From Paenibacillaceae bacterium GAS479 (GTDB taxonomy: Bacteria; Bacillota; Bacilli; Paenibacillales; Paenibacillaceae), in contig LT629764.1 in assembly GCA_900105225.1 (NCBI GenBank), forward strand, positions 3,401,001 to 3,465,000: a stretch of DNA of 64,000 nt, written 5' to 3'. The notes under the pieces were generated by a model that did not search any database, was not told the origin of the DNA, and worked only from the letters and a program-made list of their open reading frames with translations. This document shows, piece after piece, positions 34,724 through 43,011 of the stretch (the first letter of the stretch is position 1; every line of letters starts with the position of its first letter). Made by a program: the position numbers and the translations under genes.

Positions 34724-35296
34724 TTATACTCCGAAGACTCTTTCAAAGGGGGAACCTGACGTAATGATCGGTCTAGCATCGCTAGTTTCAAGGGACGCAT
34801 ATTCCTTATGCCCGGCTGATGACCGGAATCCACAGCTCATTGCGATTCTCCTCCCGGTGCAAATAAGCTTCAATTGCAGGCAAGTCAGCGAGCTCATATC
34901 CAAGCGGTAGTTCATATTTATTCCTCCCAGAGGCTCGAATTGAAAGGTCAAGCGAGGACATGCAATGAGCCTTGCGCCAGGCTTCCGGGCTTCAGCAGGC
35001 GCTAGTCCATGTAGCTGGCCGAAAGCTCGGGTAAAAGCTTCCGGCGATTCATAGCCGTATTTCAAAGAAATGTCGATCACCTTGCTTCCATCGACTTGCA
35101 AGTCCGCTGCCGCCAATGTAAGCTTACGCCTGCGAATATAGTCCGACAGCGGAAATCCAGCCAAGTAAGAAAACATCCGCTGAAAGTGGTAGGCGGGACA
35201 GCCTGCTCTTGCCGCCGCTTCAGCGTACGAAATTTCGCTGGTCAAGTTGCTTTCTATATAATCTAGTGCAGCATTCATTTTTCTAGCCCTATCCAT
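34724..35296 (-). pseudogene. AraC-family regulator, decayed (GyrI-like domain mostly deleted)
   Basis: The frame starts at ATG 35296 (RBS GAGGGG) with an intact AraC DNA-binding domain (two HTHs, residues about 1-105) and the usual linker up to PLGGINMNYRLDM. Members of this type continue into a 150-aa GyrI-like effector domain. Here, instead, a different frame directly downstream reads YELPLGYELADLPAIEAYL and then NELWIPVISRA before TAA at 34806. That looks like the last 30 residues of a GyrI-like domain. So an internal deletion with frame change has removed most of the effector domain, and the annotated frame runs on into nonsense to 34724. The DNA-binding half might still be made. Confidence 0.6.
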
Positions 35297-35453
35297 GCCC
35301 TCAACCCCTCTTCGATGAGAATAACGCAAACCCTCTGCACTGAGCCTAGCCGCTGCTGCGCATCTTCTGCAAGCATTGCTGGCGCGTCTCGGGAAGGATT
35401 GACTTTGTCCCGCATTAACACTAAGATGGCTACAATTAAAAGGGGGCTAACCG

Positions 35454-35906
35454 ATGAAGCAGATCAGCAGCCGTTTTTCTGTTGCTGTTCATATGTTGAC
35501 GCTGATTGCGGTCTCTCCGCAAGCCTGTACAGGGGATTTTCTCGCTGGGAGCGTCAACACCAATCCGGTCATCATTCGCAAGTTGCTTGGAATGCTGAAA
35601 AAGGCCGGTCTAATAGAAGTGAGAGCCGGAGTCGGTGGATCTACGCTGCTCCGAAGTGCTGCGGAAGTGACGTTGCTGGACGTCTATCGCGCTGTGGAGT
35701 CGGCTGCTACGGAAGGGCTGTTCAGCTTCCATGAACATCCGAATCCAGCCTGTCCGGTAGGCAGAGGGATCGAGTCCGCTCTGCAAGCGGAGATGCGAGC
35801 CGCTCAAGCAGCTCTGGAGGACCGGCTTGCGGCGGTTACGATCGCGGACATGTCCGGCAAGATCACTGCCGCTGACAAGGAGTGCTGGGACGGAGCCAAT
35901 GGCTGA
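35454..35906 (+). CDS. Rrf2-family transcriptional regulator, YwnA-like
   Basis: A 150-aa winged-helix regulator of the Rrf2 family. The N-terminal HTH is typical (SRFSVAVHMLTLIA, SVNTNPVIIRKLLGMLKKAG), followed by the wing GLIEVRAGVGGSTLL and the dimerisation helix. Only one cysteine (HPNPACPVG) is present, so it is not an Fe-S IscR/NsrR-type sensor but resembles B. subtilis YwnA. Divergence from the decayed AraC gene suggests they share a control region. RBS AAGGGGG precedes the ATG. Confidence 0.85.
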   Translation: MKQISSRFSVAVHMLTLIAVSPQACTGDFLAGSVNTNPVIIRKLLGMLKKAGLIEVRAGVGGSTLLRSAAEVTLLDVYRAVESAATEGLFSFHEHPNPACPVGRGIESALQAEMRAAQAALEDRLAAVTIADMSGKITAADKECWDGANG

Positions 35907-36374
35907 GAAAATGTGCGGCAAGAGCTGCTCATGAGAGTTGCTGAGCGCATAGGCTAGAGCGTGGAGGGCGTGGAGGGCGTGAGGTGTAGCGCATAGAGGG
36001 CTATCCGCATTACGGCTTTCTGCTCTACAACTTCATACCGCCAAATCGCCAACGTCATTGAGCAGTGTAGGGTAGAGGACAAGTGTAAGATGGAATAAAA
36101 ACGGGCATCCCGGCCAGGGCTAGTTGGCGGGATAGCCCGTTTTTGGCGTGGTCACCGCAATGTATATAAGCTGAACGTAAGAAATAAATTTTGGAAGCGT
36201 AGAACACCAAGTGTTATCTGGTAGTGGACTGGGACAGATGAAACTCCTATTTCCCTCGCTCCTTCAATCCGCAGAATACTTCCCGGTAATCTTGCCGCCC
36301 ACCGTCTCGGCGCATACGAACTATTAGGCTGATCAAGAACGATCCAGTTGACCTGTTTAAAGCATCATTAGAAA
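35907..36374. other. Intergenic stretch with one strong terminator
   Basis: No convincing gene. It contains a tandem GTGGAGGGC repeat (about 35959-35980) and a strong symmetrical hairpin at 36097-36144 (ACGGGC-A-TCCCG with CGGGA-TA-GCCCGT, flanked by A and T tracts) that can terminate either strand. A short minus-strand frame near 36250-36310 ends ETVGGKITGKYSAD and could be the tail of a lost gene, but it is too short to identify. Confidence 0.5.
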
Positions 36375-36413
36375 TTGACAAACAAATCAAATTTAATTAA
36401 TATCTAATTAGAT
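36375..36413 (+). promoter_or_regulatory. Promoter and palindromic operator of the ArsR-type gene
   Basis: TTGACA (36375-36380), a 17-bp spacer and TAATAT (36398-36403) form a good sigma-A promoter. The perfect 12-bp palindrome ATCTAATTAGAT (36402-36413) overlaps the -10 and start region, as expected for autorepression by the ArsR-family product. Confidence 0.7.
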
Positions 36414-36437
36414 GAACAACTAAGGAGTTGGAGGAAC

Positions 36438-37082
36438 ATGCAGCTAGAAAAGGTTGTTGCCTACCACAAAGCGCTGGCAGATGCGACGAGAGTCCGCATG
36501 CTGATTCTGCTGGCGGACGGTGAGCTGAACGGGATGACGCTTGCCGAGCGATTATCGCTCACGCCAGCAACGATTACCCATCATGCGACCAAGCTGCGCG
36601 AGGCCGGTTTGATTCAGGAACGCAGGGATAAAAATACGATCTATTTTTCCCTGAATAAATATTTACTGCACGCTGGAGCTGGCGCGGCGGAGGAACTTAT
36701 TTTCAGGCGGCATAGTCAAACAGACCAGGGGGGACAGGAGATGGACGAGGAGGGGCAGAAGCTCCAAGCACAGAAGCAGGAAGAAGCAAAGGAAAAATTC
36801 AGGGCAAGTGTTCTGCGTAACTTTATCGACAAAGAAGGCAGGCTGAAGAGCATCCCGGCGCAGTTCAAGAAGAAGCTCGTCGTGCTGGAACATTTGGCGC
36901 AGAAGCTGGAGCCAGGCCGGGCCTATCCCGAGAAGGAGATCAACGAGTTCATTGGGCAGTTCCACCCGGATTTCGCGACGCTGCGGCGGGAGTTCATTAT
37001 GCAGCAGTTCATGTTCCGCCAAAAAGAAGTCTACGAGCTCAACCCGGTCGAGATGTGGCCCCGCTGGACACAGCTGTCCTAA
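36438..37082 (+). CDS. ArsR-type HTH regulator with DUF2087 domain
   Basis: A 214-aa protein. Residues 1-80 are an ArsR-type winged helix (DATRVRMLILLADGELNGMT, LSLTPATITHHATKLREAGL) without the usual metal-binding cysteines. After a charged linker comes a DUF2087 domain (about 130-205: LRNFIDKEGRLKSIPAQFKK, PDFATLRREFI). Such fusions occur widely in Bacillales as transcription factors of unknown ligand. RBS AAGGAG precedes the ATG; autoregulation via the palindrome at 36402-36413 is likely. The acetyltransferase gene follows after 82 bp. Confidence 0.85.
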   Translation: MQLEKVVAYHKALADATRVRMLILLADGELNGMTLAERLSLTPATITHHATKLREAGLIQERRDKNTIYFSLNKYLLHAGAGAAEELIFRRHSQTDQGGQEMDEEGQKLQAQKQEEAKEKFRASVLRNFIDKEGRLKSIPAQFKKKLVVLEHLAQKLEPGRAYPEKEINEFIGQFHPDFATLRREFIMQQFMFRQKEVYELNPVEMWPRWTQLS

Positions 37083-37164
37083 CCGAATAGCTAAAACTGT
37101 TTTCTACCCTGCTGCTCCGTGAGCAGTCTGATAAGCTAGTAGCATAAGGAAGGAGCTACTTGCT

Positions 37165-38019
37165 GTGAGTATCTATGAACAAGAATGGCCGCTAACCCGG
37201 GCCGACATCGTAAAGGGGTTGCAGGGCGTTGGGGTTCGCGAGGGGATGACGCTGCTGGTTCATTCCTCGATGAAGTCGTTCAATCGCTGGATTCCCGGGA
37301 AAAGCCAAGCTGTTATTGAGGCGCTGGAGGAAGCGATCGGACCTCAAGGAACGCTGGTCATGCCGGCACAAACCGCCGACCTGTCAGAGCCGTCCCATTG
37401 GTGTCGCCCGCCGGTGCCGGAAGCATGGTGGCCGATCATCCGCGCCGAAATGCCCCCTTACCGGACGGATTTAACCGCGACGCGCGGCATGGGAGTGGTC
37501 GCCGAATGCTTCCGCAGTCAGGACGGCACGTTACGCAGCAATCACCCGCAAACGAGCTTCACAGCCCGCGGCCCGCTTGCCGAAACGATTTTACGGGAGC
37601 ATGGGCTGGATTTCGGACTGGGCGATCAGTCGCCGCTTGCCCGGATCTACGAGCATGGCGGTTATGTGCTGCTGCTTGGCGTTGATCATGAGAGCAACAC
37701 ATCGCTTCATCTGGCTGAGAATCGCGCCTCTTGGCCGGGTAAACGCCTGCTTCAGCAAGGGGCGCCCATACTTGTCGATGGAGTCCGTCAGTGGGTGGAG
37801 TTCGAGGAATTCGAATATGACGATAGCGATTTTAACGAGATTGGCGAGGCGTTTGAGCGGATGCATCCTGATGTGCGGAGCGGGCGCATCGGTAATTGTT
37901 TGGCGAGACTGCTCCCGCAGCGCGAACTGGTCGATTTTGCCATCGAGAGAATGACGGCGAGAAGCAGCGGAACGGAGCCGAAGACCAAGGAAGCGCCGCC
38001 GATCACCGAAGTTCAGTAG
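37165..38019 (+). CDS. AAC(3)-family aminoglycoside N-acetyltransferase-like (YokD-like)
   Basis: A 284-aa acetyl-CoA-dependent enzyme of the AAC(3) family. Recognisable parts are LLVHSSMKSF near residue 30, GTLVMPAQTADLSEP (about 58), the RGMGVVAECFR/HPQTSF region (about 108-132) and LLLGVDHESNTSLHLAE (about 171), with the catalytic-site His region. The family acetylates the 3-amino group of 2-deoxystreptamine antibiotics, but chromosomal members such as YokD often act poorly on them, so resistance cannot be assumed. Start: GTG 37165 with GGAAGGAG upstream. It may be under the ArsR-type promoter, as no terminator is seen between them. Confidence 0.85.
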   Translation: MSIYEQEWPLTRADIVKGLQGVGVREGMTLLVHSSMKSFNRWIPGKSQAVIEALEEAIGPQGTLVMPAQTADLSEPSHWCRPPVPEAWWPIIRAEMPPYRTDLTATRGMGVVAECFRSQDGTLRSNHPQTSFTARGPLAETILREHGLDFGLGDQSPLARIYEHGGYVLLLGVDHESNTSLHLAENRASWPGKRLLQQGAPILVDGVRQWVEFEEFEYDDSDFNEIGEAFERMHPDVRSGRIGNCLARLLPQRELVDFAIERMTARSSGTEPKTKEAPPITEVQ

Positions 38020-38196
38020 ACGCGTGCGAGCATAAGAGCCGCAGAAAAGCTCATTTGAATGAAGTAGAAAAGGTCGAGGTTTATAGATGGGCGATGCGAG
38101 GGCGAGAATCCATCGGTCGAGTCGACAGCTTTGGCTTTTTTTGCGGATATTTCCTCCTATAATAAGCCAACCTACCCCGGACAGGGGGATGAGGAC

Positions 38197-39570
38197 ATGA
38201 GAGGAAGCTCCGGCAATTTGCCTTGGTGGCAACTATCGCTTTTTGGGGCGGGCTGCACGATAGGCACCGCCTTTTTTCTCGGTTCCGGCATCGCTGTGCG
38301 AAAAAGCGGCTGGCTTGTGCTGCCGTTGTTCCTGCTAGTCGCCGTTTCGACATATATCGTATACGATGCACTGGCGCGAATGACTGCCAGGAACCCGGAC
38401 AAGGGGTCCTTCCGCACCTACGCTCAGCAGGCTTTCGGCCGCTGGGCAGGCTTCGGCACGGGCTGGATCTATTGGTTTTCCGAGTTGCTCATTCTGGGCG
38501 GCACACTGACTGCGCTGGGGCTGTTCACACAGGTGTGGCTGCCTGGTGTGCCGCTATGGGTATTCGCGGCTGGATATGCCGTCCTGGCGTTGCTCGTCGT
38601 CGTGCTCGGTTCAAGCGGCATTAACAAAGCGGAAAATCTCTTCGCAATCGTCAAAATCGCGGCTGTTTTAATGTTCATCGCCGTCGTGGCGTTTTTATTG
38701 CTGCGCGGCACTGCAATACCTGACGAGGCGCCGTCCGGCATAGCTGAAGCAGCTGCACCTGGTTGGCTTGGCGCCTGGAAAGGGCTTCTCTATGCGTTTT
38801 ATGCCTTCAGCGGCATCGAAGTGATGGGCTTCATGGCGGCCGGACTGAGAAAGCCCGAGGAAGCTCCTAAGGCTGGCGCGATTATGCTGATGTTGATCAC
38901 TGTGCTGTACATTGGCTCCATTGGACTTGCAATGCTGCTTGTCCCGGCAGCAGAAATCAAGCCGGAGATCAGTCCGTTCATTCTTGTTCTGGAGCAGCTC
39001 CGCTTGAACGTTCTTGTGCATGTGCTGAATGGGGTGCTTATTGTAGCGGGCTTCAGCATCCTGGTCGCTTCTCTCTACGGTGTCTCTACGATGCTGGTGA
39101 CGCTCGCGGAGGAAGGTGATGCGCCGGTATGGACAGGCAAGACGATGGGCCGGAAAAAGCTGCCGCTTCCTGCTCTGCTTGTGAACGCCGGAGGGATGGC
39201 TATCTCAGTCATTCTAGCGCTGCTTATGCCTCGCAGTCTGTTCGAGCATCTGGCTACTGCCGGCGGAATCGTGCTGCTCTATGTATGGATGATGATTACG
39301 CTCTCCTACCTGAAGCTTGAGCGCCCTGGAGTATGGGGGCAAGTAAAAGCCTGGGGCGCTATTCTGCTCATGGGAGCTGCGGTCGCTGGAGCACTTGCAG
39401 AGCCGTCGGGACGGCCGGGCTTCTGGGTCAGCCTGGCCATTGCGGCTGTTGTCGCCGCTGTGACGGCATTCATGAGCCGCCGCTGGAAGGCGGCAAAGCC
39501 GCAGCTTGCCGGAGTCGTGACCAAAAGCTCAAGCTCAGGAAAAGGCAGACAAGGAGGAGGAGCCGTCTGA
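38197..39570 (+). CDS. APC-superfamily amino acid permease
   Basis: A 457-aa transporter with 12 predicted helices. The first helix carries the APC-family glycine motif (FGAGCTIGTAFFLGSGIAVR) and helix 6 has FYAFSGIEVMGFMAAGLRKP, as in the YfnA/GabP/ProY group. It is expected to import an amino acid by proton symport. ATG 38197 is preferred (RBS GGGGGA, 8 bp); an in-frame TTG at 38131 is less likely. The last codons form one arm of a hairpin (39548-39590). Confidence 0.88.
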   Translation: MRGSSGNLPWWQLSLFGAGCTIGTAFFLGSGIAVRKSGWLVLPLFLLVAVSTYIVYDALARMTARNPDKGSFRTYAQQAFGRWAGFGTGWIYWFSELLILGGTLTALGLFTQVWLPGVPLWVFAAGYAVLALLVVVLGSSGINKAENLFAIVKIAAVLMFIAVVAFLLLRGTAIPDEAPSGIAEAAAPGWLGAWKGLLYAFYAFSGIEVMGFMAAGLRKPEEAPKAGAIMLMLITVLYIGSIGLAMLLVPAAEIKPEISPFILVLEQLRLNVLVHVLNGVLIVAGFSILVASLYGVSTMLVTLAEEGDAPVWTGKTMGRKKLPLPALLVNAGGMAISVILALLMPRSLFEHLATAGGIVLLYVWMMITLSYLKLERPGVWGQVKAWGAILLMGAAVAGALAEPSGRPGFWVSLAIAAVVAAVTAFMSRRWKAAKPQLAGVVTKSSSSGKGRQGGGAV

Positions 39571-39590
39571 CAGGGCTTCTCCTCCTTGTC
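39548..39590 (+). terminator. Hairpin spanning the permease stop codon
   Basis: GACAAGGAGGAG (39548-39559) pairs perfectly with CTCCTCCTTGTC (39579-39590), with an inner AGCC/GGCT. No T run follows, so it may be an mRNA-stabilising 3' hairpin rather than a full terminator. Confidence 0.5.
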
Positions 39591-39736
39591 ATGCTATTAT
39601 TTAAGGCTTCCCTGCTCCGCCCGGTTGCCGTTCTTGAAAAACGTCCGAATAATTCTGCGCTGTGCAGGATCATCGGGGCGTGCTTCTCCTCTCAATAACT
39701 CGGCTTTCGTGGGCAACACAACTTTTTTTGTGCGAT

Positions 39737-39916
39737 TTATCGTATAAAATATCGTCGAAACCACACTGTGTGTCGAGCAAGTTTCCGGGCTCCTTCCGTC
39801 GTTCGAAAACTCCCGGAAACCTTCTGTTTGACCTTCACCAAATGCGAGTCTCGCTTCGCTTGACTGTTGTCAAACGGGATCTGGTCATCCGAATAGTGCG
39901 CCCTAGCTAAATTTAG
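39737..39916 (-). pseudogene. IS66-family transposase remnant (C-terminal fragment)
   Basis: Read on the minus strand, about 60 codons give [29 protein letters not shown] and then degenerate sequence to a stop at 39737. This matches the well-known C-terminal block of IS66 transposases ([26 protein letters not shown]). The acidic residue of AERD is changed to KRD and the rest of the gene is gone, so it is a dead fragment. The stretch 39571-39736 to its left holds only a short minus-strand frame (39597-39716) of unknown meaning. Confidence 0.65.
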
Positions 39917-39922
39917 AGATAC

Positions 39923-40762
39923 CTAAGTAATAACCTTTTTTACAGTGATGACACTCTCCACGCTGCTGACGCGCATGATCGGTTCCTCCTTGCGATCCCT
40001 CTGCAACTGGCTCGACTCATGGGAAGGAAACGCGAGTTTACCGCTAAGGAAAGGGCATCGCTCCAGAGAGCTGTTGTCATCCCGAAGGAAATATTGCTGC
40101 CATTCCTGATTGTCCTGCTGGCCATACCATTTCAGGGACGGATGGGCCGGGACATCGTCGTAATCGGCGAGGCGCTGCCGGATAATTTTTTTCATATTCC
40201 TTCCGAAAGGAGTGGAATCATTGATCTCCTTGAACACCCAGCGAGGCTGAAAGGCCGCAAGGAAGCAGGGAAAGGAACGGCTGCGGCGAAGCCGGTGAGC
40301 GGGTGTAGCGCAGAAGGCGAAGTAAGGCTCGCCCCCGTAGCAGAACTCCCACTCATGATGGCTCGGATCGCGGGGAATATTGGCTGGCCATGGCTTTTTA
40401 TCATGCAAGGAAACGCGGCTCAGCAACTGCCAGAACCAGGCTTCATACTGTTCGGGTGTAGCGTGTCTTTCCGGGGTATGGAAAAATACAGCCAGCGAAG
40501 CATATTTTCCGGTGCTGCGCGCGATTGGCCCGTACTGTTCAAGTAGAGACGCGAGGTCGCGGGCAGCTTGCGGACTGCGGGGATCGGCAGCGAATCCATA
40601 ACGCAGGCTGCCGGTCAAATACCCCTGGCGTCCAGGCACACAGGGGTAGGTATTGGCATCATCCGCGATGATGGAGCCAAAATCGCGCCAGGCCGCCTGC
40701 TCCCACGGCTCAAGCTTGCTGCCAAGCTCGTCGATTGCTCGTTTGTCATAAAGCATTGCCAT
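39923..40762 (-). CDS. YqcI/YcgG family protein
   Basis: A 279-aa cytoplasmic protein of the YqcI/YcgG family. Conserved segments are YPCVPGRQGYLTGSLRYGF (about residue 38), FWQLLSRVSLHDKKPWPANI, HHEWEFCYGGEPYFAFCATP with two cysteines, and FPCFLAAFQPRWVFKEI (FPC/QPRWVF motif). The biochemical role is unknown. The start is ATG 40762, 9 bp after AAGGAG; the longer frame to 40894 overlaps the LysE gene end. It is probably the last gene of a three-gene minus-strand unit with the LysE and DUF1989 genes. Confidence 0.82.
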   Translation of the reverse strand: MAMLYDKRAIDELGSKLEPWEQAAWRDFGSIIADDANTYPCVPGRQGYLTGSLRYGFAADPRSPQAARDLASLLEQYGPIARSTGKYASLAVFFHTPERHATPEQYEAWFWQLLSRVSLHDKKPWPANIPRDPSHHEWEFCYGGEPYFAFCATPAHRLRRSRSFPCFLAAFQPRWVFKEINDSTPFGRNMKKIIRQRLADYDDVPAHPSLKWYGQQDNQEWQQYFLRDDNSSLERCPFLSGKLAFPSHESSQLQRDRKEEPIMRVSSVESVITVKKVIT

Positions 40763-40847
40763 TCGTCCATGCTCCTTCTTCATCCGTCGAGCCATCGTAT
40801 GACGGGGAAGGAGGTTGGGTGTACGTCCCTGCCTAAGAAGCTTGCCT

Positions 40848-41474
40848 TTAAGCGGCGAGCTGCTGGACGGCCTTCCAGCCGAAATAAAGGCCAAAAACGA
40901 CCAGCGACAGTCCGGCGGCGCCGGATATGCCTTGCAAAAGGCGACTGCTGGCGAAGCGTCGAAGCGTGCTCGCCAGCGAGGCCATTATGACATCCCAGAG
41001 CAGGATGCCGGCAAAAATTCCGGTGCTGTGCAGTAGCAGCAGCGAGAGGCCGCCCTGGCCGGAGCTTCCGGCGATGATTGAGCCGTAAATGCCGAGCCAG
41101 AAAAGGATGTTGAGCGGATTAAGCAGCGCCATTAGGAAGCCTGTACGCAAAGAGCCGAGCTTAGAGGCTGATCCGACAGCCCCTTTTTCCAGCGGGAGAG
41201 TAGAGGCGCGCAGCGTGTCGATGCCTGTGTAAACAAGCACGAAAAAGCCGAATGACCATAACAGAGTTCTCATGAACTCTGTATCCAGGAAATGAGCGAC
41301 GCCGAAGTAGATCATCAGCATGTACAAGGCGTCCGCCGTCATTGCGCCTAACCCGACAAGCCAGGCATGCATGAAGCCAAAACGGGCTCCCTTGTCCAGC
41401 TGAGCCGCATTGATCGGACCGATCGGAGCGCTGAGTGCCAGACCGAGCACGACATAGGTTAAAAAAGAATTCAT
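40848..41474 (-). CDS. LysE-family amino acid exporter
   Basis: A 208-aa membrane protein with six helices, starting FLTYVVLGLALSAPIGPINA, the conserved APIGP motif of the LysE/RhtB superfamily. LLNPLNILFWLGIYGSI marks helix 4. It should export a basic or neutral amino acid or a related metabolite. ATG 41474 is preferred, with GGAGGG 6 bp upstream; an ATG at 41480 abuts the ribosome site. It lies 54 bp after the DUF1989 gene, so exporter and DUF1989 protein probably act on linked metabolites. Confidence 0.85.
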   Translation of the reverse strand: MNSFLTYVVLGLALSAPIGPINAAQLDKGARFGFMHAWLVGLGAMTADALYMLMIYFGVAHFLDTEFMRTLLWSFGFFVLVYTGIDTLRASTLPLEKGAVGSASKLGSLRTGFLMALLNPLNILFWLGIYGSIIAGSSGQGGLSLLLLHSTGIFAGILLWDVIMASLASTLRRFASSRLLQGISGAAGLSLVVFGLYFGWKAVQQLAA

Positions 41475-41528
41475 CTTCATCCCTCCGCATGCTTGTTCAC
41501 GCCACATTGTATTCCGGGGTCGTCCTTT

Positions 41529-42119
41529 CTAATACACTTCGACGCGGATCGGAGTGCAGACGTACCCGTTACATTCGCTCTCGGAGCAGGGGCAGGCGGA
41601 AATCGCGCAGATTAAATCCATTTCAGCACGCAATTCGATGGAATCGCCGGGACGGGATACCGGCCGTTTGACCGTGATGCTTCCGTCCACGCCGATCACG
41701 GTATTCATGAACAAATTGAACGGATAATGCTGATCGGGCTCGGAAAGGCCGAATTCGGCAAGCGCCAGGCTCAGATTGTCATGGCAGCTGGGATGTTTTT
41801 TTTTATCGTACAGCAGTTCGTACATTTCGCTCCGGCAAGCGGCATTGATAAAGTCGTGCACACCGCAGTCATCCTTAAGCACGGTGAGAATCGGCCGATA
41901 CTTGTTGGAGTAGAGAATATCTCCGGGGACAACCTTCATTTTATGCAAGGCATCCATCGTCACATTGGGATCGATCCTTTCGGTAGGGTCATCCGCTCGG
42001 TACACGACAAAATCAGCCACCTGCTCCCCGCTCACATCCGTGACGCGTATCGTCTGTCCTTTTGCCGCACGGAAGCCAAAGCCTTTCATGGCCGGCACGA
42101 TTCGGTCCAGCTTGTCCAT
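41529..42119 (-). CDS. DUF1989 (urea carboxylase-associated-like) protein
   Basis: A 196-aa protein of the DUF1989 family: VSGEQVADFVVYRADD near residue 30, GVHDFINAACR, PSCHDNLSLALAEFGL, YPFNLFMNTVIG, and a C-terminal CPCSESECNG metal-binding cluster. Relatives are encoded next to urea carboxylase and in guanidine or amine metabolism; the molecular function is not settled for this branch. It is the first gene of the minus-strand unit; RBS AGGGGG lies 10 bp before the ATG. Confidence 0.82.
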   Translation of the reverse strand: MDKLDRIVPAMKGFGFRAAKGQTIRVTDVSGEQVADFVVYRADDPTERIDPNVTMDALHKMKVVPGDILYSNKYRPILTVLKDDCGVHDFINAACRSEMYELLYDKKKHPSCHDNLSLALAEFGLSEPDQHYPFNLFMNTVIGVDGSITVKRPVSRPGDSIELRAEMDLICAISACPCSESECNGYVCTPIRVEVY

Positions 42120-42322
42120 CTTTGTTTAGCCCCCTGTCTAATCGGTTGTTATATCAGTATGGCTGGTCGCAGGCATCGTCATGCGATAATGGCTACTTCG
42201 GCTGCTTCGAAAACGGGAAGCTTGCTTCAGTTGGTTGTGCGGAGTTGGTTCGGCATGCTATCCTGCTTGATGACCGGTAAGACTTGAACATCAGGATCTG
42301 ATATGCAAAGGGGACTTCCATA

Positions 42323-42787
42323 ATGAGCAAAGGCGAGTTTATGGGGCCGGATCGCCAGGCCTGGCTGGACAGCTTCCAGTTTTCCATTCCGCTGAAAATA
42401 CGCTATTGCGAGACGGATATGCTGGGACATGTAAATAATGTAAGTTATTTTATGTATTTTGAGCAGGGAAGAATAGAGTACTTCGAGAATTTGAATCTTA
42501 CAGAGGATTTGTTCAGCGACAAGACGGTGTCCGTCGTAGCGGATCTAGAGTGCCAGTATTTGGCTCAGATCTATTTGAAGGATAAGCTGCGTCTCCATGT
42601 CAAAATAGCCCGGCTAGGCCGCTCTTCCATCGATATCCACTATGCATTGACGGTGGAAGATCAGCTGAAGGCGGCAGGCCGGGGAGCAGTTGTGCTTATC
42701 AATACGGCCAGCGGCCGGTCCACCGAAATACCTGAGCATGCTCGCGAAGCGATCCAGCAGTACGAGGGTCGGCAGTTGGAGCAGTAG
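42323..42787 (+). CDS. Acyl-CoA thioesterase (4HBT hot-dog fold)
   Basis: A 154-aa hot-dog-fold protein. The signature RYCETDMLGHVNNVSYFMYF (about residues 27-46) contains the catalytic Asp region of the YbgC/FadM-type 4-hydroxybenzoyl-CoA thioesterase family. It is expected to hydrolyse acyl-CoA thioesters in the cytoplasm. RBS AAGGGGAC precedes the ATG. It is divergent from the DUF1989 gene; the 200-bp gap contains ATCAGGATCTGAT, a small palindrome near 42289. Confidence 0.85.
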   Translation: MSKGEFMGPDRQAWLDSFQFSIPLKIRYCETDMLGHVNNVSYFMYFEQGRIEYFENLNLTEDLFSDKTVSVVADLECQYLAQIYLKDKLRLHVKIARLGRSSIDIHYALTVEDQLKAAGRGAVVLINTASGRSTEIPEHAREAIQQYEGRQLEQ

Positions 42788-43011
42788 CCAGCCTTTAGTC
42801 CAGGTGAAGGAATAGGCTGTAGTCGGTAGCCGCTCGGCGCTTGACAGGGTAAGCTTTTCTTCAGAGATATTATTACATCATGTGGCGGATGAAGCGCATA
42901 GGCAGACTATTTCCCCGCTCAGCGCCGTATGTATAATGTATTGAGGAGCTTGTCTGGCCTGCTGGGTTGTACGTGTATAGCAGGAAGATGAAGCTAGAGG
43001 AGGAAGCAGAC

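Noticed and set aside
36240..36310. Minus-strand tail ETVGGKITGKYSAD
   Set aside because: Looks like a protein C-terminus but is closed by a stop 18 codons upstream; no gene can be assigned.
39597..39716. Minus-strand 39-codon frame starting LPTKAELLRGEARPDD
   Set aside because: Codon use is plausible and it could be a fragment of a gene disrupted with the IS66 remnant, but there is no ribosome site and no family match.
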